The notes under the pieces are model-generated. The model saw nothing but the letters and a program-made list of their open reading frames with translations. It was not told where the DNA came from and made no database searches. A DNA stretch of 41,328 nt from a virus, in the IMG/VR virus record IMGVR_UViG_3300021425_000069, positions 1-41,328 of that record, one strand, 5' to 3'. The translations under genes were made by a program, and so were the position numbers. Positions 4,625-13,700 of this stretch are shown in pieces (position 1 is the stretch's first letter; each line of letters begins with the position of its first letter).

Positions 4625-5122
4625 ATGACAGAAAAAGAACGATTTATTCTTAATTGGATTGCCGAGGTCTCAAAGGTGAGACCAGAATTAAATGGGTTTG
4701 CTATTTGCCCATTCGCAGCAAAGTCTAAATATCGCATCATAGAGTGCTCTGCAAGCGCCATAGAACCCATTCAAGACCTAGATGTGATCATTTACATCAT
4801 AGAAGACTATTTTAAACTAGATGAAGTTCAAGAATGGGTGAATAGATGTAATAAAAAATATCCCGGATGGAAGTTTTTTGAAGATTGTGGTGCATATGAT
4901 ACATTCATTAACGAAATTAAAACAAATAATGGCAAATATAATTTGATTATAGGACAACCAACTCAAAAACTACGTACATTTAGTGAAATTTTATCAAAAA
5001 CATCCTACTATGATATATGGGATGATGAATACTTGAAAGAAATATTGCAAGATGATTATTATATTATTGAAAAACGGGATAGAAACCCCGTAAAAAGTTC
5101 TGATTCTACAAATCAGGAGTAA
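4625..5122 (+). CDS. hypothetical protein with FAICPFA motif, 165 aa
   Basis: This 165-residue acidic soluble protein starts MTEKERFILNWIAEVSKVRP and carries GFAICPFAAKSKYR near residue 26. The CPFA segment followed by alternating strands (LDVIIYIIEDY) loosely resembles the LCPFA motif of DUF1415-type proteins. I would not assign it on that. A C-terminal helix is rich in D/Y (DDEYLKEILQDDYY). There is no Shine-Dalgarno sequence: the ATG follows the terminator T-tract. It has no obvious promoter of its own. It is followed at 4 bases by the next gene. Confidence 0.7.
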   Translation: MTEKERFILNWIAEVSKVRPELNGFAICPFAAKSKYRIIECSASAIEPIQDLDVIIYIIEDYFKLDEVQEWVNRCNKKYPGWKFFEDCGAYDTFINEIKTNNGKYNLIIGQPTQKLRTFSEILSKTSYYDIWDDEYLKEILQDDYYIIEKRDRNPVKSSDSTNQE

Positions 5123-5125
5123 AAA

Positions 5126-5368
5126 ATGACTAAAAAAGTCGATAAAGACCAAAATTTTATGAAAAATGAGTGGGGAACTGAATTTTTATCATCAGAGTAT
5201 GGTTGGGAAGAGAAAATTTCAAAGCAAAGGATGCTTCGAGAGATATCAAATGATGATATTACACCTAAAAAGCATGATTTTGCTATACAAAACGAATTGC
5301 ATTCAAAAATTCGCAATGATCAAGACTATGATGACTGGGAATATGGTACAGAACCTATCTTTGGGTGA
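5126..5368 (+). CDS. small acidic hypothetical protein, 80 aa
   Basis: ATG 5126 is preceded by AGGAG (5115-5119). The product has 80 residues, charged and Asp/Trp-rich with a C-terminus DYDDWEYGTEPIFG, and looks largely unstructured. It sits in an operon with the gene at 4625 (4-base gap). Its TGA overlaps the late promoter box of the gp25 operon. I do not recognise a family. Another frame over the same stretch (from 5166) has less convincing composition and no ribosome binding site. Confidence 0.65.
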   Translation: MTKKVDKDQNFMKNEWGTEFLSSEYGWEEKISKQRMLREISNDDITPKKHDFAIQNELHSKIRNDQDYDDWEYGTEPIFG

Positions 5369-5374
5369 TAAATA
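5367..5374 (+). promoter_or_regulatory. late promoter GATAAATA for the baseplate operon
   Basis: GATAAATA, the phage late sigma (gp55-type) core, lies 22 bases upstream of the gp25 start. It heads the long baseplate transcription unit. Confidence 0.75.
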
Positions 5375-5395
5375 AGATAGAATTAATCCTCTCTG

Positions 5396-5797
5396 ATGCC
5401 AATAGAGCGAGTTAGTAAGCAATTTAAGGATATTAGTTTATCGTTGCAGGTCAATCCTTTAAATTATGACTTAATTGACGTAAAAAATGAAACAGCAATT
5501 GCTCGCTCTATTCGCAATCTTGTGTTTACATTACCGGGCGAAAGATTTTTTAATCAAAATTTAGGATCAAAGATATCAAAAAGTCTTTTTGAAAATATTG
5601 ATGATATATCTGCATCTATTCTTCAAGATGAAATAAAAAATACGATAGAAAATTATGAACCAAGAGTTGATTTAATTAGTGTGGATATTGAACCAAATTA
5701 TGATAACTATGAATTTAATGTTACAATTAGATACTATATTGTTGGTATTGATACCTTACCACAAGAACTCACATTTGCACTACAATCAACACGATAA
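5396..5797 (+). CDS. gp25: gp25-like baseplate wedge protein, 133 aa
   Basis: This is the T4 gp25 homologue, a GPW/gp25 family wedge component that sits at the base of the sheath and starts sheath polymerisation by mimicking a sheath subunit. The length (133 aa) matches T4 gp25 (132 aa). The family's core is visible: AIARSIRNLVFTLPGERFF, then NLGSKISKSLFENID, a helix, and a final antiparallel strand pair (FNVTIRYYIVGI). It is first in the baseplate operon behind the late box at 5367. Its last base is the first base of gp6 (TAATG), as in other T4-like phages where 25 and 6 are coupled. Confidence 0.93.
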   Translation: MPIERVSKQFKDISLSLQVNPLNYDLIDVKNETAIARSIRNLVFTLPGERFFNQNLGSKISKSLFENIDDISASILQDEIKNTIENYEPRVDLISVDIEPNYDNYEFNVTIRYYIVGIDTLPQELTFALQSTR

Positions 5798-7701
5798 TGT
5801 CACTAGTCAATTTTACAAATTTAGATTTTGATCAAATAAAAACTTCTATACGTGACTATTTGAGGTCCAACTCAAATTTTACTGATTATGATTTTGAAGG
5901 CTCTAATATGTCAGTTTTAATTGATATGTTAGCATATAATACTTATATTTCATCATATAATGCAAATATGGTGAGTAATGAAGTGTTTATTGATAGTGCA
6001 ACTCTAAGAGAAAATATTGTTTCTTTGGCAAGAAATATAGGATATACGCCAAGATCAAGAAGAGCGGCAAAGGCAAATATTAGTTTCTTTGTAGAGGTTG
6101 AAAATCCACTTGTAAAAGTAATTACACTAAAAAGAGGTGTAGTGTGTAATACATCAACATTTGGAAGAGATTCATATGTTTTCTCAGTTTTAGATGATAT
6201 AACTGTTCCAGTAATCAACAGAATTGCATCTTTTGATGCAATAGAAATTTATGAGGGATCATATGTAACAACTAATTTTTCAGTCAGTTCCATCCAAAGT
6301 AGTAATCAAAGATTTATATTAGAGAACAGAGGAATTGATACTAGAACATTGAAGGTTTTGGTTAGAGATAATCAAGCATCAACAATTGTAAAGAGATTTG
6401 TTGCTTCAGATAATATTTTGGATGTTACTTCATCATCAAGAGTATTCTTTATTCAAGAAATAGAAGATGAAAGATATGAGTTAATTTTTGGTGATGGTAT
6501 TTTTGGTGAAAAAGTATTACAAAGTAATTACATTGAAGTTTCACATTTAATTTCAAATGGATCTAGTGGCAATGGGTTTTCTTCTTTTAATTTTTCTGGC
6601 ATTTTAGTTGATGATAATAATTCTCCTATTACCGGATCAATATCTCTTATTACAACTAATATATCCTCTTCAGGAGGTTCTGAAATAGAATCTATAAATT
6701 CTATCAGAAATTTTGCCCCAAGATTATATTCTTCTCAAAATAGAGCAGTAACTGCTTCTGATTATGAGACGTTAGTGCCAAAAATTTATCCTGAGGCAGA
6801 TTCTGTAAGTGCTTTTGGTGGAGAAGAGATGGATCCACCCGAATACGGAAAGGTATTCATAATTATAAAACCATCTTTTGGATCTTTCTTATCAAATAAT
6901 ACAAAAGATAATATTAAATTACAATTAAGAAAATACTCAGTGGCAGGCATTGTACCTGAAATTTTGGATTTAAAATATCTTTTTATAGAATTAAATTCTA
7001 ATGTATATTATAATACAAATTCATCACCAAGTAGTGATACAATAAAAACCAAAGTAATTAATAACATAAAAAAATATTCAGAATCTGAAGAATTGAACAA
7101 ATATGGTGCTAGATTCAAATATAGTAAGTATCAAAAACTTATTGATGATAGTGACATTTCAATTACTTCCAATATTACTAGATTGCAAATGAGAAGAAAC
7201 TTATTCGTATCTGAAAATAACTTTACTCAATATGAAATCTGTTTCAGAAATCAATTCCATATAAAAAATAAATCCGGATATAATATAAAATCTTCTGGAT
7301 TTAAAGCCAGCGGCATATCCAATACTGTTTATTTTGGAGATATTCCAAATTCAGATAATAAAATGGGGTCTTTATTTTTATTTTATTTGGAAAATGATAC
7401 TACTCCAAGAATCATCAAGAGAAATATTGGAGTTGTTGACTATATTAACGGCGAAATTAAAATAAATCCAATTAAAATAATATCAACAGAAAAAACAGAT
7501 GGAGGAACACCGATTATAGAAATATCTGCGGTTCCAGAATCAAATGATATTTTGGGAATTCAGGATTTATATTTGAGTATAGATATTAATAAGTTGGAAA
7601 TTACTACAATACCAGATAATATAGAGTCCGGTTCTGATACTTCAGGGTCAAACTATATTATTTCATCAAGTTATTCAAATGGAAATCTAGTAAGAAAGTA
7701 A
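5797..7701 (+). CDS. gp6: gp6-like baseplate wedge protein, 634 aa
   Basis: The T4 gp6 homologue (Baseplate_J-type superfamily; T4 gp6 is 660 aa) forms the dimeric wedge ring that holds the baseplate together. The N-terminal signature is clear: DYDFEGSNMSVLIDMLAYNT, YISSYNANMVSNEVFIDSA and LARNIGYTPRSRRAAKA (residues about 28-90). A J-like beta region with YELIFGDGIFG (about 225) and NRAVTASDYETLVPKIYP (about 313) follows. The C-terminal third is more divergent. Translation is coupled to gp25 by the TAATG overlap, and the 2550-residue gene follows after 3 bases. Confidence 0.93.
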   Translation: MSLVNFTNLDFDQIKTSIRDYLRSNSNFTDYDFEGSNMSVLIDMLAYNTYISSYNANMVSNEVFIDSATLRENIVSLARNIGYTPRSRRAAKANISFFVEVENPLVKVITLKRGVVCNTSTFGRDSYVFSVLDDITVPVINRIASFDAIEIYEGSYVTTNFSVSSIQSSNQRFILENRGIDTRTLKVLVRDNQASTIVKRFVASDNILDVTSSSRVFFIQEIEDERYELIFGDGIFGEKVLQSNYIEVSHLISNGSSGNGFSSFNFSGILVDDNNSPITGSISLITTNISSSGGSEIESINSIRNFAPRLYSSQNRAVTASDYETLVPKIYPEADSVSAFGGEEMDPPEYGKVFIIIKPSFGSFLSNNTKDNIKLQLRKYSVAGIVPEILDLKYLFIELNSNVYYNTNSSPSSDTIKTKVINNIKKYSESEELNKYGARFKYSKYQKLIDDSDISITSNITRLQMRRNLFVSENNFTQYEICFRNQFHIKNKSGYNIKSSGFKASGISNTVYFGDIPNSDNKMGSLFLFYLENDTTPRIIKRNIGVVDYINGEIKINPIKIISTEKTDGGTPIIEISAVPESNDILGIQDLYLSIDINKLEITTIPDNIESGSDTSGSNYIISSSYSNGNLVRK

Positions 7702-7704
7702 TAA

Positions 7705-10700
7705 ATGGAAACTAATAAAATTAAAATAAGTTCAATTGTAGAGAATCAACTTCCTATTTTTATTAGAGAAGAGTATCCTTTGATCTCAGAGCTTCTTACG
7801 GAATATTATAAGTCTTTGGAATCTAAAGGATCTTCATATGATATTTTGCAAAATATTGATAATTATGTAAATGTAAACAATCTAACAAATCTAATAGAAA
7901 CTACTCATTTAACATCAAATATTGGATTTTCAGATTCTACCATTAATGTAAACAGCACTGATGGATTTCCTCATACATATGGACTTATACAAATTGAAAA
8001 TGAGATTATATTATACAAATCAAAGACTTTAACTTCATTTAATGAATGTGTACGAGGATTTAGTGGAGTAGTTAATTATTCTGAATCTGAAGATTTTACC
8101 TTTAATTCCTCAGAAATAGAGGAACATTTTAAAGAAAAACTTATTGATAGTGAAGTAATAAAAACTGAAGTAAAAAATATAAGTTCTCTTTTTCTAAAAG
8201 AATTCTTTAATAAAGTAAAAAAGCAATTTTTGTATGGATTTGAAAATAGAGAACTATATTCAGGGATTAATCAAAATTTATTTTTAAAACAATCTAAAGA
8301 CTTTTATAACTCTAAAGGAACTGATAGATCTTTTGAAATACTTTTTAGAGTATTGTATGGAAAAGATGTTGAAATTATTTTACCTAAAAAATATTTGATC
8401 GAACCTTCAAATGCAATTTATAGAGTTTCAAGAAATTTTGTTGTAGAACCTCTTGAAGGAGATATTAACAACCTTTACAATAAGACAATATTCCAAGATG
8501 AATATGGAAGCATATCAAAGTCATTTGGCACTGTTACCAATATTCAACAATCTTTAGAGAATGGTAAGCAATATTATACATTAATATTGGATTATGATTA
8601 TGATAAAGACATTAGTGTATCCGGATCAATATTTGGAAGTTTAAAAATACATCCAAAGACAATAATTTCAAGTGATGTTAGTATTTCTTCGGATAATATT
8701 ATTGTAGATTCTACAATTGGGTTTCCAAAATCTGGAGAATTAGTAGTCCAAAGTGGAAATAATCAAATAATAATAACATATAAAGAAAAAACAGTTAACC
8801 AGTTCTTGAATTGTAGTGGAATTACGGAAAAAATTGAATCTGGCGAAAGTATTGCTCTTAATACTTATGCATATGGATACGATTCTTCAGGAAATAAAAT
8901 AAAATTTAGGATTACTGGAGTAATTAATGATATTAAAATGCCTCCAAATTCTTTTTATTATGAAAGTGGTGATAATATAAATTTATTAAGTTTAGGATAT
9001 AATAAGGATAATGTTCAAGATAATAACTGGATTTTTAATAAAAGCATAAGATGTGAGGTAAAATCTTTTAATTTGTATAAAACTAATGAAAAAACATATG
9101 TATATAGTGTAGAAACATATGATGATACTGGAATATATCCCGGAGATGAGGTAGAAATAGAATGCTTGATAGATCCCGGTAGCGAACTGGATAGAAAAAA
9201 AATTATTTTAAAGACAGATACCGAAATATCAACAAATTCCAACAAAAAGTTTTTAGTTGAAGTTGATTTCAAAATAAAAAAAATAATATATGTCAAGAAA
9301 TTACTTACAAAATTTTCTAATAAGTATACTTCTGATGTCACAAATGTTTATAGAGATTTTAGGGCCAATAGTTTATATGTAACTTCTCCTTCACTTCCAT
9401 CATATAATTCTAAATCTGAGTCTGAGAAAGTTAAAGATTATAAAATCGTTTTTAGTGGAGAATTCTCAGGGACAACACTTAACCTAGGCGTTAATCATGG
9501 GTTTTTAACAGGAGATTCTGTAACTTATTCTTATGAGAACACAAATAATACATTAGGAATTCAATCTGGAATTTATTTTGTAAAGAAAGAATCGGAAAAA
9601 GAAATAAAATTGTCTAGGAGTAGATCTAATATTCTATCAGAAAAATTTGTTTCTATTGCTACAACAACAGTAACTAATAATATTATTGGATTGACCGAAT
9701 TTGCAAAAAATGATAATATCTATCAAAATATAGATTCTCAAAGATTAATAAAAAAATTAAATCCTCCGGAAAATACAGGAAAAAAATATGAAACAGAAAA
9801 TGGAACAATAGGAATACTTGCAAATGGTGTAGAAATTTTAAATTATAAATCAGATGATTATGTACATTATGGAAAAATAAAAAATATAGATGTAATTTCT
9901 AGTGGCAATAACTATGATATTATTAATCCACCAGAGGTAGAAATATATCCAGAATCTACGGGCCTTGCTGGTGCGAATGCATATTGTTGGGTTGAAGGTT
10001 TTTTGGATAGAATTGACATTATTGATGGTGGATTTAATTATATAGAAGATCCAACGATAACAATTAGTGGCGGTGGAGGAAAGGGTGCTACTGCTTTAGT
10101 TAAAACTATAAGTGTAGAGCATTCTGTCAATTTAAACCCGACAATATCTAACTCTAGAATAAACCTCTCATCTAATATTATAGGATTTTCAACGTATCAT
10201 AAATTTAGAGACGGTGAAGAAGTAATTTATAGTAGTGGAAATAATACACCTATTGGAGGATTAGTAACAGGTGCAAAATATTATGTAAGAGTGATTGATT
10301 CGTTCAATATAAATTTACATAATGTGTTTACAGACTCTATAGTTGGAATTAATACAGTAAACTTATCATCATATGGTGTTGGAAATCAGAAATTTACGTC
10401 TGTAGAATTAAAAAGAAAAATAAATTCAATTGTAGTAAAAGATCCTGGTTCTGGATATAAAAGTAAAAAAATAGCAGTATCTGCTGCAGGTATTAATACT
10501 AGTAGTAATACGATAAGTGTATATGATAATCCATATGATAGTGGTGATGTTATTTACTACTATGGTGGAGAAGAAAATATAGACGGTTTGGATGTTGGAA
10601 AATATATTGTAACAAAGGTTGATGATAAATCTTTTAAACTATCTGGAATTGGTACTGGTTCTACACCATCAAATTTTTATTATAAAACAAACCAATATGT

Positions 10701-13700
10701 TGATTTTAAATCAACAGGATCAGGAAATCATATATTCGATTATGAACCAATCGTGGTAGATATTTTTGGAAAAGTGGGAATATCATCAGAATTTGAATTT
10801 GATATAACAGCAAAAGTTCAACCAATTTTTAGGGGAAAAATAGTTTCTGCATTTGTATATAATGGTGGAGTTGGATATGGATGTTCTACTATTATCAATT
10901 ATAACAAACAACCAAATTATAGATTAAAAGCGGGATATGATGCAGTAGTAACTCCTATAGTTTCAGAAGGAAAAATTAAAAGTGTCGTAGTTAATGATGC
11001 AGGAAAAGAATATAATTCCACACCAGATTTAATTGTAAGAGGATTTGGTTCTGGTGCGATATTAGCACCGATCATTCAGAATGGAGAATTAGTCGAGGTA
11101 AAAGTTATTAACGGTGGATTTGGATATGAGCAAAAAAATACAAAAATTGATGTTTTTACTCCCGGTTCTGGTGCTGAATTTAAATTTAACCCACAAGTTT
11201 GGACAATAAACAGATTTCAAAGGTTAGAGAAAACTTCTAAACTTTCTGCAAATGACGGTGTGATTTTTTCGGGAAAAAATAAAGAATATGGATTACAATA
11301 TACTCATGTGTATCCCCCAAGGCCATTAAGAGAAAAAGTACTTTCACAAAAAATAGAAGATGGCGAATTAAGGTATAAGAGTGATTATGATAATGACTAT
11401 ACTGATAATAAATATCATTCACCTCTTCTTGGATGGGCATATGATGGTAACCCAATATATGGGCCATATGGATATGATTCTCCTTCAAATAAAAAAGTAA
11501 GGCAAATTAGAAGTGGTTATATTTTAAATACAAATATTGAAAACAGGCCAGATGTCAATCTCTTTAATGAAGGATATTTTGTAGAAGATTATTTTTTTGA
11601 AAATAGTGGAGATTTGGATGAGCATAATGGAAGATATTGTGTGACACCAGAATTTCCAAATGGAGTTTATGCATACTTCATGACTTTAGATCAAGAAATA
11701 CAGACAGAAAAAGGAACTTTTTATGGAAGAAAAAAACCAATATTTCCTTATATAATTGGAAATTACTATAAATCAAAACCAATAGATTTTAATTTTGACT
11801 CGATTATTAATCAAACTAATTTTGATTTTGAAAATTCATATTTAGTTAGAAATACAAATGCATACAATACTTTAACCAATAATTCAATATATGAGTATTT
11901 TAATTATCCAAAAAAATTAAAATCAAAAATAAAGAGTACTTATAGTGGAAATATAAATTCAATAAAAATTATAAAAGAAGGCAACAATTACCAGGTTGGC
12001 GATAAAATTATATTCGATAATTCAAATTCAGGAGGATCATCTGCTGCTGCTGAAGTTAGTTTAATAAAGGGAAAAAACATAGTAGGAATTTCATATACTT
12101 CGATCACAATTCCCGACATTGAATTTTATCCTACACAATCAAGGAACCAACTAATAGGATTTTCTACCATTCCTCATAATTTAAATAATAGAGATATTGT
12201 TAATATTGATTCTTTGTCAACCTATGACAAAAATCTTCAAGGTTCTTTTGTTGTTGGAATAAGGACCGATAGGTTCTTACTCACTAAAGATGTAAGCGAT
12301 ACAACTACCACAGGGATAGTAACATATTTTCATGTATCTGGAATATTAGATTATCCCTTTATAAGAGAAAATGATATATTATCAATAAATTCAGAAAAGA
12401 TAAAGGTACTTAATATTGATAAATTGTCGTCCAGAATTAGAGTATTAAGAGAACAGGAATCAACTGTTGGAACATCACATTCTGCATATTCGACCATAGA
12501 AGAAAATCCAAGAAAGTTTTTTATTGAGTTGGAGAATATTGCAGATACACAAAAATACAAATTAAATAAAGAAATATACTTTGACCCTTCAGAATCTTTG
12601 GGAATTGGAACAATTATTGGAGTTGGACATACAATTATATTTTCAAATCCAGTTGCAGGAATAACTTCGATAAAAATCCCAGAGAAAACAATATATTTAA
12701 GAAACCATAATTTAAATACTGGTGATGAACTTTTATACAAAACAAATGGTGGTAGTGGAATAATTGTTTCTGAGGATGGTTTATCTGAATTTACATTAAA
12801 TGATAATAGTATCATTTATGTAGCAAAAATATCAAATGATCTTATAGGAATATCAACAACTAAAGTCACATTGGATTTAAATGGAGAATATGTTGGAATA
12901 TCTCAAACTGCATCAACACTATTTTTCACATCTTTTGGTTCTGGAGAATATCATAGTTTTTCCTCGAAATTTGAAAACAATTCAAAAGGAAATGTATCAA
13001 AAAATATAATAACATTATCAACAGAAGATACACATTTACTACAAAAAGACGATACAGTATTTCTTGAGGTTTTAAGTAAAACAACAAAAAATATTATTGT
13101 AAGGTATAATGATTACCACAGTAAATTGGTTGTAAACCCAAGAGATTTTTCCTCTATCGATACTGTCGATAATTTGATAACAATAGAGAATCATGGATAT
13201 AGAAATGGACAAAAGTTAATTCATACATCATCATCTCCAGCAATTGGATTGGATAATAATGGTGTATATTATGCAATAATATACGATCAAAATAGAATAA
13301 GACTTGCAAAGTCTTATTATGATGCCACTAACTATTTGCCTATTGATATTTTTACATCATCTTTCGGGACACTCTCACAAATAAATCCAAAAATTGATGT
13401 AGTAAAGAACCAAAAAGTTTTAATCGATCTTTCAGACTCCTCTTTATCACAAAAATTATCTGGTAGTGGTACAGATTCTTTATTTGATTTTGATCTATTC
13501 ACTGATGAAAATTTTTCAAACAATTATTTTCCAGTTAAATCGGATGGGACTCAAAAAATATTAAAATTTGGTAACATTGGAGAATCAAATTCTAAAATAG
13601 AATTTACAGTTGACGACCAATTTCCAAAATTCATTTGGTATAATTTAATAAAAAGACGAAATAAAGAATGTATAATAGATGTGGAAGTAGATAAAAATAA

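Noticed and set aside
5166-5375. Overlapping + strand 69-codon frame
   Set aside because: The frame at 5126 has an AGGAG site, a 4-base junction with the upstream gene and a charged soluble composition. The alternative is Met/Leu/Lys-rich with no ribosome binding site.
12351-12815. Minus-strand 154-codon ORF
   Set aside because: It lies wholly inside the 2550-aa gene, has no ribosome binding site or family signature, and long antisense ORFs arise by chance in this AT-biased repeat-rich sequence.
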